This document shows positions 36,084-44,454 of a DNA stretch of 64,000 nt, piece after piece. The translations under genes and the position numbers were made by a program. The notes beneath the pieces are model-generated. The model did no database searches and was not told where the DNA came from. It saw nothing but the letters and a program-made list of their open reading frames with translations. The DNA comes from Candidatus Gastranaerophilales bacterium. GTDB taxonomy: Bacteria > Cyanobacteriota > Vampirovibrionia > Gastranaerophilales > Gastranaerophilaceae. Numbering within the stretch: the first letter of the stretch is position 1; each line of letters begins with the position of its first letter. Where the stretch lies: contig CALUVV010000004.1 in NCBI GenBank assembly GCA_944324305.1, positions 1-64,000 of the forward strand, given 5' to 3'.

Positions 36084-37700
36084 ATGAAATATTCAAATTA
36101 TTCAACGGTAATTATCGGGAGCGGCATCGCCGGATTATATGCGGCATTAAAGATAGAACAGCAGGTTAATCTTCCTGACGGGCTTCTTTTGATTACCAAA
36201 TCAAAATTGGGAGAAAGCAACTCAAGATACGCTCAAGGCGGTATGGTCGGAGTTATGAAAGAAAATAAATCAGATTCCACTGCTTCGCATATCTCCGATA
36301 CGATTAAAGCAGGCGCAGGGCTCAGTGAGTTTAATACGGTAAAATATATTTCAGAGCATTCCGACGCCGTTATAAAAGATTTATTGAAATTCGGGGTTGA
36401 ATTTGACCGCGATGAAAATAACAACTTATGCTTTACAAAAGAAGCAGCACACAGTGTAAGAAGAATTTTGCACTCGGGCGGAGATGCTACGGGCAAAATG
36501 ATTGAACAGGCTTTGTGCAAAAAAGTCAGAGAAAATGAAAATATAGAAGTATATGAAGAAACCGATGCGGTAGAACTTCTCGTAAGTTCTGACCGTTGTA
36601 AAGGTGTTTTGATATTCAATGATGAAACACAGGAATACGAAACGATTTACTCGCCAGCAATAATTCTTGCAACAGGCGGTATCGGTCAATTATATAAATA
36701 TACTACAAATCCTGCCGGAGCAACAGGCGACGGGCTTGCTCTCGCTTATAATGCGGGTGCCGTTATGCAGGACTTGGAATTTGTTCAGTTCCACCCGACT
36801 GCTCTTGCTATTGACTGCGGAGAAAACAGGTTCCTGATTTCAGAGGCCGTAAGAGGTGAGGGTGCAAAACTATGCGACGGTGACGGAGTTGAATTTATGT
36901 CAAAATATGATGAACGCAAAGAACTTGCACCTCGCGATATTGTAACGCGTGCTATTTTCAGTGAAATGAAAAAAAATAATGTTGATAATGTTTATTTAAA
37001 TGCAACGTGTATTGATGCTAAAAAACTTGCGAAACGTTTTCCGAATATTTCCCAAAAATGCATGGAAAACGGTATTGATATTGCACATGATTTTATACCT
37101 GTTGCGCCTGCTGCGCATTACTATATGGGCGGTATAAAAACAAATCTTAAAGGCGAAACTTCCATAGAAGGTCTGTATGCAATAGGAGAAGCTGCATCAA
37201 CGGGACTTCACGGCGGTAACAGGCTTGCAAGCAATTCTCTGCTGGAATGTGTTGTATGCGCTTATTCCGCTGCAGAATATCTGAAATCAATCGAGTTGAA
37301 AACTCCTAAACAAATTGATGAAAGTATTAAGTCGCTTCTCGATAAATATACGGATGAAGACGTTATCCTTGAAGAACTTGACATCCCGTCGTTGAAAAAA
37401 GAACTGCAGGAAATTATGTGGAGTTATGCGGGTATTTTCAGAGATGAAAAATCACTGCTTACGGCTCTGAATAAAATTAATAAATTAAAATCCGAATTCC
37501 CGCGTAATTACAAATGCCTTAGCAGAGAAGAATATGAATTTAAAAATATGCTTCTGGCTTCATTGTTAATCGTAAATTCCGCATTAATGAGAAAAGAATC
37601 GCGCGGAGCACATTGCAGAACAGATTATCCGGATACAAAAGAAGAATGTATTCACAGCTGTATTACTAAAAAAGAAGGAGTGCCCGATTTTGTTAAGTAA
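36084..37700 (+). CDS. nadB: L-aspartate oxidase
   Basis: First step of de novo NAD synthesis: FAD-dependent oxidation of L-aspartate to iminoaspartate, which NadA then joins to dihydroxyacetone phosphate. The 538 residues have the FAD-binding VIIGSGIAGLYAAL at the N-terminus, the SRYAQGG motif, PTALAI, the active-site region around AHYYMGGI and the GLHGGNRLASNSLLE segment. Its 3' end overlaps nadC by 11 bases. No nadA lies in the window, so quinolinate synthase must be elsewhere. Confidence 0.92.
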   Translation: MKYSNYSTVIIGSGIAGLYAALKIEQQVNLPDGLLLITKSKLGESNSRYAQGGMVGVMKENKSDSTASHISDTIKAGAGLSEFNTVKYISEHSDAVIKDLLKFGVEFDRDENNNLCFTKEAAHSVRRILHSGGDATGKMIEQALCKKVRENENIEVYEETDAVELLVSSDRCKGVLIFNDETQEYETIYSPAIILATGGIGQLYKYTTNPAGATGDGLALAYNAGAVMQDLEFVQFHPTALAIDCGENRFLISEAVRGEGAKLCDGDGVEFMSKYDERKELAPRDIVTRAIFSEMKKNNVDNVYLNATCIDAKKLAKRFPNISQKCMENGIDIAHDFIPVAPAAHYYMGGIKTNLKGETSIEGLYAIGEAASTGLHGGNRLASNSLLECVVCAYSAAEYLKSIELKTPKQIDESIKSLLDKYTDEDVILEELDIPSLKKELQEIMWSYAGIFRDEKSLLTALNKINKLKSEFPRNYKCLSREEYEFKNMLLASLLIVNSALMRKESRGAHCRTDYPDTKEECIHSCITKKEGVPDFVK

Positions 37701-38520
37701 ATTTTATGTTCAAGACCATGTAAAAATGGCATTAACGGAAGATATCGGCTATGGAGATATCACAACCGAAAATCTTGCAGATGAAAATGATTTTCTTAAA
37801 GGTGAGTTAAACACCAGAAGTGAAGGTATTCTTTGCGGCTGCGATGTATTTAAGACAGTTTATGAAACTTTATCGGATAAAGTTGAAATAAAATTTTATT
37901 TTAAAGACGGCGATAAAATAAAAAAAGGCGATAAGATTGCGGATATTTCAGGGCCCGCTAAAGACCTGCTTATGGGCGAAAGGGTTGCTTTGAATTATAT
38001 CCAGAGAATGTCGGGTATTGCAACAGAAACCCGTAAATATCAGAATGCAATCGAGCCTTATTCCGCTAAAATCGTTGATACAAGAAAAACAACGCCGAAT
38101 TTCAGAGCGTTTGAAAAATATTCGGTAAAAGTCGGCGGCGGTGCGCTTCACAGATTTAATCTTTCTGACTGCGCAATGATTAAGGATAATCATATCAGGC
38201 TTGCAGGCTCAATCACAGATGCCGTTAATAAACTGCGTGAAAATATTTCTCATGCTCATAAAATTGAAGTTGAATGCGATACGCTTGAACAGGTTAAAGA
38301 AGCAGTTTCGGTCAAAGCTGATATAATAATGCTTGATAACATGTCCGTTGATACCATGAAACAGGCGGTTGAAATAATAAACCGTCAGGCAGTTGTTGAA
38401 GCCAGCGGTAATGTTAAACTCGATACGGTAAACGCAATTGCATCAACAGGAGTTGATATAATATCATCAAGCGCAATTGTGGCCAAGGCTCCTACTTTAG
38501 ACCTTGCACTTGATATGTAA
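37690..38520 (+). CDS. nadC: Nicotinate-nucleotide pyrophosphorylase (quinolinate phosphoribosyltransferase)
   Basis: Converts quinolinate and phosphoribosyl pyrophosphate to nicotinate mononucleotide. The 276 residues show the family signature DTRKTTPNFRAFEKYSVKVG, then GGGALHRFNLSD, IEVECDTLEQ, and VVEASGNV near the C-terminus. It starts with TTG at 37690, with GGAG about nine bases upstream, inside the end of nadB. Together the two genes form a compact NAD synthesis operon ending in a terminator. Confidence 0.92.
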   Translation: MLSKFYVQDHVKMALTEDIGYGDITTENLADENDFLKGELNTRSEGILCGCDVFKTVYETLSDKVEIKFYFKDGDKIKKGDKIADISGPAKDLLMGERVALNYIQRMSGIATETRKYQNAIEPYSAKIVDTRKTTPNFRAFEKYSVKVGGGALHRFNLSDCAMIKDNHIRLAGSITDAVNKLRENISHAHKIEVECDTLEQVKEAVSVKADIIMLDNMSVDTMKQAVEIINRQAVVEASGNVKLDTVNAIASTGVDIISSSAIVAKAPTLDLALDM

Positions 38521-38543
38521 AGTGTATATAAAACACTAATTGT

Positions 38544-38578
38544 AAAGAGGTTGAAATTAAGAATTCTCAACCTCTTTT
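38544..38578 (+). terminator. Terminator after nadBC
   Basis: AAAGAGGTTGA pairs with TCAACCTCTTT across a short loop and is followed by T residues. Confidence 0.8.
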
Positions 38579-38679
38579 GGCGTATTTATAAAATAATTGT
38601 AAACTTTCTTAAAAACCATGGCAAAAAATTTTTTTCTTTGTTTTAAAATGAATGTAGATACATTTAGTTTGGTGAAAAA

Positions 38680-39543
38680 ATGAAGGTAAACTCAATACAA
38701 CGTGATATGACCCTTAAGCAGGGTAATTTAAGGCTCCGTTCGGAATCTCAGAACTTTAGAGAGAAGAATAGCGCGGGCGTGTATGAAAACAGAGGATATA
38801 ATGCAGATTATTGCGGCAGTTTTACGGGAAAGAGTGAAGCTGCCGCAACTGCTTTAAAAAAAGGATTTACTGATAAGATACTTTCCAGTAAATGGTTCGG
38901 TTCATTTGCAAAATATTCTCATGAACATAATATTTCAACCAGTGCTTTAATTGCTCTGGTTCTTGCAGGTGTTATGAGACCTGCAACGATTATGGCACTT
39001 CCCGGAAAGGACGACAAAGAAGATAAAATTTATGCCTCAGGACACGCAATGGCGTCAGGTATTATAGGATTTCTTGTTTCAACCGCTATTACAAGTCCTT
39101 TTGATGAATCTATTAAAAAATTCTTTGAGGATCCTGACAAATATATTATAGCCAAGAAATCCGCAAAAGCAGGCAGAAAAGGTTCAAAACCTACTCTGGA
39201 AAGAATGAAAAATGCTATGAAATATTTAGAGGGAAAAATCGAAAAAGCAACAACCGCAAAATATTATGAACCTATGCTTGAAAAATTGACAAAGCAAACT
39301 TCTGCAATGGAAACACTTGCGAAAAATATACCTGACTGGGTAATCGGTGTTCCGCGAGCAATTTTAACAATTGCCCTGATACCGCCGATTTTAAAATATG
39401 TTTTCGGAGTGGAGAAGAAAAAGAAAGCAGAACCTCAGAAAGATGCAACAGTAAATAATAACAATAATATGGAACCCCCTAAAATGGACTTTATAGAAAA
39501 ACCTGCTTTTCAGCAGTTACAGTTAAAAGGAGGTGTTAAATAA
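38680..39543 (+). CDS. Lineage-type membrane protein A with FTG motif
   Basis: A 287-residue protein I cannot assign to a named family. It has a polar N-terminal region with NADYCGSFTGKSEAA, then likely membrane segments around STSALIALVLAGVMRPATIM, GHAMASGIIGFLVSTAIT and PRAILTIALIPPILKYVFG, and a basic, Asn-rich C-terminus. The FTG motif and general layout are shared with the next gene, so the two look like distant paralogues. They touch (TAATG), so co-translation is likely. AAGGAGG sits before the next gene. Confidence 0.6.
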   Translation: MKVNSIQRDMTLKQGNLRLRSESQNFREKNSAGVYENRGYNADYCGSFTGKSEAAATALKKGFTDKILSSKWFGSFAKYSHEHNISTSALIALVLAGVMRPATIMALPGKDDKEDKIYASGHAMASGIIGFLVSTAITSPFDESIKKFFEDPDKYIIAKKSAKAGRKGSKPTLERMKNAMKYLEGKIEKATTAKYYEPMLEKLTKQTSAMETLAKNIPDWVIGVPRAILTIALIPPILKYVFGVEKKKKAEPQKDATVNNNNNMEPPKMDFIEKPAFQQLQLKGGVK

Positions 39544-40379
39544 TGATCGTAACATTTAACACTAACTCTTTTGCAAAAAATACTCAAAATTATAATCAGA
39601 ATAAATTAAAACAGCAAACTTTTACGGGTAATCCGCTTCAAAACGGGGCTGATGTTGCTAATGAAATGATGAAAGATTCAAATTTATTCGCTCCGTTTTT
39701 AAAGATGTATGATAAATTCACAGACGGCATTGCTAAGCATTTTACTTCGAAAATTGTTAACAGCAAACCGATTATGGGGCTTGCATCAAAATTTAAAAAC
39801 AGCGATAATTTGTTCCAGCACTGTCTTACAATAGGTTCTGTTATTACAAGCGGTCTTTATATGCAAAAAACGCTTACAAATGACAAACTTGACAAGGACA
39901 GAAAGAAAACTTTAGCTGTAAACCAGGGACTTACATTTGCTGTTTCAACTTTCGGTGCTTACGGTTTAGATAAATACGTTAAAGGATGGTGGAGTAAATT
40001 AACCGAAAGATTTGCAGGTCATCTTTTGAATGATAATAAATTCGTAGAAAATTTCCACAAACATAATGATGAGATTAAAGAAGCAAATAAAAAGCTGCTG
40101 GATGCGGCAAAAGGTTCATCAGAAAAACCTTTGCTGAAAAAGACAGCAAAACTGGAAGATTTTGTAAAAACTCATCCTGCTTATAAAGCACTCGGAGAAG
40201 GCGAAGCAAAAGCCTTAATCAATAAGATTAAAGGTATGGGTGTTCTCAGAACAATGATAGTATTCGGTTTTGTATACCGTTACTTTGTTCCCGTTGTTGT
40301 AACTAAACCTGCTAACTGGCTTTGCGAAAAATACCTTGCTAATAAAAAAGCTAAGGTTGAAAATACTCCGAAAGCTTAA
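39543..40379 (+). CDS. Lineage-type membrane protein B with FTG motif
   Basis: A 278-residue protein of unknown function. The N-terminus has QQTFTGNPLQNGADVA, followed by an amphipathic region, membrane-like segments (FQHCLTIGSVITSGLYM, GLTFAVSTFGAYGLDKYV, LRTMIVFGFVYRYFVPVVV) and a basic C-terminus. It resembles the preceding gene in layout. AAGGAGGTG lies before the ATG. A strong terminator ends the pair. The link to gut Melainabacteria is from memory of similar proteins and is an inference. Confidence 0.6.
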   Translation: MIVTFNTNSFAKNTQNYNQNKLKQQTFTGNPLQNGADVANEMMKDSNLFAPFLKMYDKFTDGIAKHFTSKIVNSKPIMGLASKFKNSDNLFQHCLTIGSVITSGLYMQKTLTNDKLDKDRKKTLAVNQGLTFAVSTFGAYGLDKYVKGWWSKLTERFAGHLLNDNKFVENFHKHNDEIKEANKKLLDAAKGSSEKPLLKKTAKLEDFVKTHPAYKALGEGEAKALINKIKGMGVLRTMIVFGFVYRYFVPVVVTKPANWLCEKYLANKKAKVENTPKA

Positions 40380-40395
40380 TTGTAAAAACATATTA

Positions 40396-40438
40396 AAAAC
40401 GAGTTGTTACTAAATGTGTAGTAATAACTCGTTTTTTA
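40396..40438 (+). terminator. Strong terminator
   Basis: AAAAACGAGTTGTTACTA is mirrored by TAGTAATAACTCGTTTTTT around a short loop. A TTG that would extend the next gene lies at its very end, which argues against that start. Confidence 0.9.
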
Positions 40439-40489
40439 TTGAAAAAAAAAGCGGTTTATGCTATATTTTCCAATGTAGATGGGGTAAGA

Positions 40490-41449
40490 ATGACAGAAAA
40501 AGATTACTTGGATTTAGATTTAATAGCTAAAGATTGTAACCTGTTTGATGCGTCTGACGTTAATTGTGTCATTCAAAAAATTCAAGCACTCGATGAGATT
40601 TATGAACACGAAAATCTCGTTAAAATCTATAATTATTTTTTGAGCGTTTCCAAAAATCCGGAAATTTTAATGAATGTTATTCAGTGTGCTGACAGAATTA
40701 GAGATAAAGATACTCTCAGTGCTCTTTTGGATTTGCTTTTAATGAAAAATATTGATGATGAAAAGGATTTGTTTATCAACGTAAGAGCAATGTGTGCCAA
40801 GGCAATTGCAAATTTGAAAGATACCTCTGCAGTTACGCCGCTTTTATACTGTCTTAATAACAAGGATGAAAATTATAAGGTAAGGCTGGCATGTGCTGAT
40901 GCCCTGGGCAGAATCGGCGACAGATATGCCGTAGCCCCTTTGATTGAAGTCGTAAAAGACGAGGAAGAAAAATCGGTTTATTTGAGAGAAACTGCCGCAT
41001 CTGCTCTAGGAATGCTGGGTGATTTGCGGGCTGTTGACCCTCTGGTAAGTATTCTGGAAACTCAAAAAGGAATTTGGAATAAATTCACTTTCCTTAAAGA
41101 ACGTGTAATAGAAGCGTTAGGCAAGCTCAGACTTGACGATAACGAAAGAGTTTTTAATGCTTTAAAAAATTCTCTTATGGATGAATCCCCGCAGATAAGG
41201 ATTAATGCTATAGAAGCTATTATGGACAGTGAAAATCCGCAGGCGGTTGATACTATTAAAACCTGCCTAATTGAAGATGAGGATGAAGAAGTTAAAAAAA
41301 ATGCACTTATAGCTTTATATAATCTTGTAGGCAGAGAAATTCTCGACGAAGTTGCCAACGGCTCAAGCTATCCTGATGCATTGAAATTAGAAGCTGTTTC
41401 AATGATTTCAGAGTATGAAGATGATGAGGATGAAAATAACGATGAGTAA
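40490..41449 (+). CDS. HEAT-repeat protein
   Basis: A 319-residue all-helical repeat protein. At least four HEAT repeats are clear: SAVTPLLYCLNNKDENYKVR, LACADALGRIGDRYAVAPL, TAASALGMLGDLRAVDPLV and INAIEAIMDSENPQAVDTI. These resemble phycobilisome lyase-type and general scaffold HEAT proteins. The ATG at 40490 follows GGGGT and comes after the terminator, so I prefer it to the upstream TTG. The end overlaps queC by eight bases. Binding partner unknown. Confidence 0.75.
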   Translation: MTEKDYLDLDLIAKDCNLFDASDVNCVIQKIQALDEIYEHENLVKIYNYFLSVSKNPEILMNVIQCADRIRDKDTLSALLDLLLMKNIDDEKDLFINVRAMCAKAIANLKDTSAVTPLLYCLNNKDENYKVRLACADALGRIGDRYAVAPLIEVVKDEEEKSVYLRETAASALGMLGDLRAVDPLVSILETQKGIWNKFTFLKERVIEALGKLRLDDNERVFNALKNSLMDESPQIRINAIEAIMDSENPQAVDTIKTCLIEDEDEEVKKNALIALYNLVGREILDEVANGSSYPDALKLEAVSMISEYEDDEDENNDE

Positions 41450-42107
41450 AGGGATTGTTCTTCTTTCCGGCGGTCTGGATTCTCTGGTTAGCTTAGGTTT
41501 GGGAATAAATGAGTATAATGTTACTCTTGCTTTAACTTTTGATTACGGACAAAAATCCGCCGAATATGAGATTAACGCATCTAAAGCAATTTGCGAATAC
41601 TATAAAATCGAACACAGGGTAATAAAATTGGATTGGCTGAAAAGTATAACTCATACAGCTCTTGTCAGCGGCGCAGAAATTCCTGAAGGCAATGAACTCG
41701 ATAACCCCGAACAGTCTGCAAAAAGTGTATGGGTGCCGAACCGTAACGGTTTATTTTTGAATATCGCAGGATGTTTTGCAGACGGTGAAGACTATGATTA
41801 TATCCTGATAGGTGCCAATAAAGAGGAAGGGCAGACTTTCCCCGATAATTCCAAAAGTTTTATAGATAGGATTAATGCTGAATTTGACTTCTCAACACAA
41901 AAACATCCCAAAGTTGTTGCACCCTTGCTAAATTCCGATAAAAATGATATAGTAAAACTGGCATTACAGTATAAAATTCCGCTCGAATACGTCAGGAGCT
42001 GTTATGCGGGAGGCGAAAAGCACTGCGGAAAATGCGAATCTTGTACAAGATTGAAAAATGCTTTAATGTTTAACCATGACACACATTATATAAGGGAACT
42101 TTTTTGA
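41442..42107 (+). CDS. queC: 7-cyano-7-deazaguanine synthase
   Basis: Makes preQ0, the precursor of queuosine in tRNA, from carboxydeazaguanine, ammonia and ATP. The 221 residues have the PP-loop VLLSGGLDS, TFDYGQKS, VPNRNGLFLNIA and the zinc site at the C-terminus (SCYAGGEKHCGKCESCTRL). The ATG at 41442 lies inside the HEAT gene end. It is followed at once by a DUF366 gene. Other queuosine genes are not in the window. Confidence 0.92.
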   Translation: MSKGIVLLSGGLDSLVSLGLGINEYNVTLALTFDYGQKSAEYEINASKAICEYYKIEHRVIKLDWLKSITHTALVSGAEIPEGNELDNPEQSAKSVWVPNRNGLFLNIAGCFADGEDYDYILIGANKEEGQTFPDNSKSFIDRINAEFDFSTQKHPKVVAPLLNSDKNDIVKLALQYKIPLEYVRSCYAGGEKHCGKCESCTRLKNALMFNHDTHYIRELF

Positions 42108-42658
42108 AAACACAACTTTTAGAACAGGAAATTAAATATGAAGGGTGGCAGCTTTCACCTCACTGGATTTATAAAAACTTTAAAATTCAAGGCGATGCGG
42201 CTGTTGCATTCATCGGAGAATGCGAAGTTAAGCTTACCGAAATGGTTGATATAGAAGATGTGATTAATAATGAACCTATTTACAGCAAATCCATGCTCAG
42301 TTTTATTTCTGAACAATTTAATGTCGGACTTGTCGAAGGTGTTTTCAGACAAAGGCTTTTAATCTGTATAATAAAAGAAGCTCTTGAAAAACGCGGTTTT
42401 GTAATTACCAGAAACGGTGATGATTTGTTTTATGAAGGAAAAAAATTAACAGTTTCGATAGCGACAAAGTCAATTAATTCAATATTAATTCATACAGGTA
42501 TAAATATTGATTCTGAAGGTGCTCCTGTTAAAGCAAGCGGTTTGACAAGCGAACTTGGTATTACGGATATTAAAGAATTGGCAAATGAAATTCTTGAAAA
42601 ATACTCACAAGAAATTAGTGATATAATAATGGCATCAACAAAAGTCAGAGGTGTATAA
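42104..42658 (+). CDS. DUF366 family protein
   Basis: A 184-residue protein of the DUF366 family, recognisable by SPHWIYKNF, DAAVAFIGECEVKLTEMVD and the RQRLLICIIKEAL stretch. Its biochemical role is unknown to me. It starts with TTG at 42104, sharing bases with the queC stop (TTGA), with AAGGGA upstream. Adjacency to queC suggests a role near deazaguanine or tRNA metabolism, but that is inference. Confidence 0.75.
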   Translation: MKTQLLEQEIKYEGWQLSPHWIYKNFKIQGDAAVAFIGECEVKLTEMVDIEDVINNEPIYSKSMLSFISEQFNVGLVEGVFRQRLLICIIKEALEKRGFVITRNGDDLFYEGKKLTVSIATKSINSILIHTGINIDSEGAPVKASGLTSELGITDIKELANEILEKYSQEISDIIMASTKVRGV

Positions 42659-43338
42659 TGGAAGAAGATTCAAAAAGACCTTCACATATAAGCTATAAGG
42701 AATATCAGAAAAAAGTTACCAAAAATCCTAATGAAGGGATTATAATATTTGTTTCGGCATTTTTTATTTTACTTTTGCTGTTTTTGGGAATTGCTAAACA
42801 AATATCACCGGAAGTTGATGTTTCTATCGGTGACGATGCCGCGGTTACAAGCGATGAAATTCAAAAAACTCCGGTTGACGAAAGATTAAAATTATTGCAA
42901 ATGGAAGATGAAGGGCAGAATGCTGAATCCGATAATACGTTCGCAACAGAGCTTGATGAAAAAGTAGTTATCCCAGAGCAAAAGAAAGATGAAAAACAAA
43001 CTGCAGAAGTGCCTAAAGAGGATGAACCGATTACACTTCCCGATAAAGAAGCAAACCCTAAACCTTCCGAAACCGCATCTCCGGCTCCTAAACCTGTTCC
43101 GTTACAGCAGCAGACAGCTTCCGCAAAAGTAGTTGTTGGTTACTATGCTACAAAAGAGCAGGCAGAAGTCGCAAAGGGTATAATTGCGGAATCAGGCATG
43201 AATATATCTCCTTTTGTCCGTAATATAGGTGGTGCTTATACAATTCAGGTCGGTTCATATTCTACACGCGAAAAAGCCCAAAGTGTTGCAAATGATTTGT
43301 TAAGAAATAATTATCCGGCAAGAATTATTATGGAATAA
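42658..43338 (+). CDS. SPOR-domain membrane protein
   Basis: A 226-residue bitopic protein. A short cytoplasmic part is followed by one membrane helix (GIIIFVSAFFILLLLFLGI), a long Pro/Glu/Lys-rich linker and a C-terminal SPOR domain (KVVVGYYATKEQAEVAK, YTIQVGSYSTREKAQSVA). SPOR domains bind denuded glycan strands at the septum, so a cell division or envelope role is likely. It shares a base with the DUF366 stop (TAATG) and closes the four-gene operon. Confidence 0.85.
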   Translation: MEEDSKRPSHISYKEYQKKVTKNPNEGIIIFVSAFFILLLLFLGIAKQISPEVDVSIGDDAAVTSDEIQKTPVDERLKLLQMEDEGQNAESDNTFATELDEKVVIPEQKKDEKQTAEVPKEDEPITLPDKEANPKPSETASPAPKPVPLQQQTASAKVVVGYYATKEQAEVAKGIIAESGMNISPFVRNIGGAYTIQVGSYSTREKAQSVANDLLRNNYPARIIME

Positions 43339-43347
43339 AACATTTTA

Positions 43348-43674
43348 TTATAATGACTCTTTGTATATGCTTATCATACGATAGTAATACTCAATCTCTT
43401 TTGTATCGGACTCATTTAAGATTTTGTTAATAGAATTTATTAAATCGTCCTTACTTTTAATATGGTCAAAATCAAATAAGTCTTTTTCTTTTACATTTAA
43501 TGATTTAATAATCTTCTCTAAAGTATCAGAAGAAACAAATCTTTTACCTCGTTCTATATTACTCAGATTCGGGGTATCAATCCCAATCATTTCTGCTAAC
43601 TTTTCCTGAGTAAGATTTTTGCTTTTTCTGATTTCTTGTATTCGTTTCCCGAGTTTTTCTTTTAATGTGGGCAT
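43348..43674 (-). CDS. XRE-family transcriptional regulator
   Basis: A 108-residue regulator. The N-terminal helix-turn-helix is clear: LGKRIQEIRKSKNLTQEKLA, EMIGIDTPNLSNIERG and SSDTLEKIIKSLNVKEKDLF. The C-terminal 40 residues form a helical dimerisation tail (YYYRMISIYKESL). It faces away from the gene at 43847, and four ATGCTAT-type repeats lie between them, so it probably controls that promoter and perhaps its own. Confidence 0.85.
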   Translation of the reverse strand: MPTLKEKLGKRIQEIRKSKNLTQEKLAEMIGIDTPNLSNIERGKRFVSSDTLEKIIKSLNVKEKDLFDFDHIKSKDDLINSINKILNESDTKEIEYYYRMISIYKESL

Positions 43675-43730
43675 GATTTACCTCTTTAAATCATATTAAA
43701 TCTTATAATTGTTAATTTTAATTATCTAAA

Positions 43731-43812
43731 ATGCTATTTTATATTGAATTAATTAGTAATATATGCTATAATTATTATGTAAAATGCTATTAAAAATTGA
43801 AAAATATAGCAT
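43731..43812 (+). promoter_or_regulatory. Promoter with four ATGCTAT repeats (probable XRE operator)
   Basis: A sound promoter, TTGAAT (43744-43749), 17 bases, TATAAT (43767-43772), is covered by a repeated heptamer: ATGCTAT at 43731-43737, 43763-43769 (over the -10) and 43784-43790, and its inverse ATAGCAT at 43806-43812. The last two form a dyad across the transcription start. This arrangement fits repression by the divergent XRE protein. One copy overlapping an extended -10 could be chance; four are unlikely to be. Confidence 0.65.
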
Positions 43813-43846
43813 TATAGGAGATTATAAATATGAAAGGCGGTTTAAT

Positions 43847-44392
43847 ATGTCAATGAACGAAGTTAATGGAGTTTCAAATTTACAGAATTTCAATAGTGTA
43901 GATAATAATATAATTAGAAAGAAAACAGATATAGACAATGTTCCGGTTGCCAAAGCAGGAGCTTCTTCAAAAAAGGTTACCGATGCAATTATAGAACAGG
44001 CTCTGGAACAATCATCAGGACATAAAGCTGTTAATTTGCTGCTCAGTAATAGTCCCATTGGCTTAGGTGATCAACTGAACAAAGAAGATATTCAAAATGC
44101 AGGTTATACTATGCTAACTACAGCCTTCCATCCTGGAGCACCTGTAATATATAAGTCAGGTGATGGCAGTACCATTACTGTTTACAATGGAAAAGGTACT
44201 CCCGAGATGGGTGAGGATAAAAGAAAAATTGTCTATCAGACAGAAAGATTTACACAGGAAATGTTCTATGATGAAAACGGAAGATTAACTAACGGTAAAA
44301 TGATAATTAAAGATAAAATTGCCGGTTTCACAGAACAGCAATATGATTTTATTATGGGTGCGGATAATCATATTGAAAGCGTAATACGTTAA
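43847..44392 (+). CDS. Unknown cytoplasmic protein under the ATGCTAT promoter
   Basis: A 181-residue protein without signal peptide or membrane segment. The N-terminus is polar and Asn-rich; the second half has a beta-rich domain (GAPVIYKSGDGSTITVYNG, QEMFYDENGRLTNGKMII). I do not recognise a family. The ATG at 43847 follows AAAGGCGG. A tiny overlapping frame (43830-43856, product MKGGLICQ) with its own TAGGAG sits just upstream and could couple translation. It is followed by a terminator and seems to be a single-gene regulon target of the XRE protein. Confidence 0.6.
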   Translation: MSMNEVNGVSNLQNFNSVDNNIIRKKTDIDNVPVAKAGASSKKVTDAIIEQALEQSSGHKAVNLLLSNSPIGLGDQLNKEDIQNAGYTMLTTAFHPGAPVIYKSGDGSTITVYNGKGTPEMGEDKRKIVYQTERFTQEMFYDENGRLTNGKMIIKDKIAGFTEQQYDFIMGADNHIESVIR

Positions 44393-44412
44393 TCCAAAAT
44401 AAAAATAAAATT

Positions 44413-44446
44413 AGAGCCCGTCTTATATATATTGGCGGGCTCTTTG
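44413..44446 (+). terminator. Terminator
   Basis: AGAGCCCG pairs with CGGGCTCT around an AT-rich loop, followed by TTTG. It separates the gene at 43847 from the convergent surE. Confidence 0.75.
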
Positions 44447-44454
44447 ATTTACTT

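Noticed and set aside
40439-40489. TTG start extending the HEAT-repeat protein by 17 residues
   Set aside because: It lies in the T run of a strong terminator and has no ribosome binding site; ATG 40490 has GGGGT upstream.
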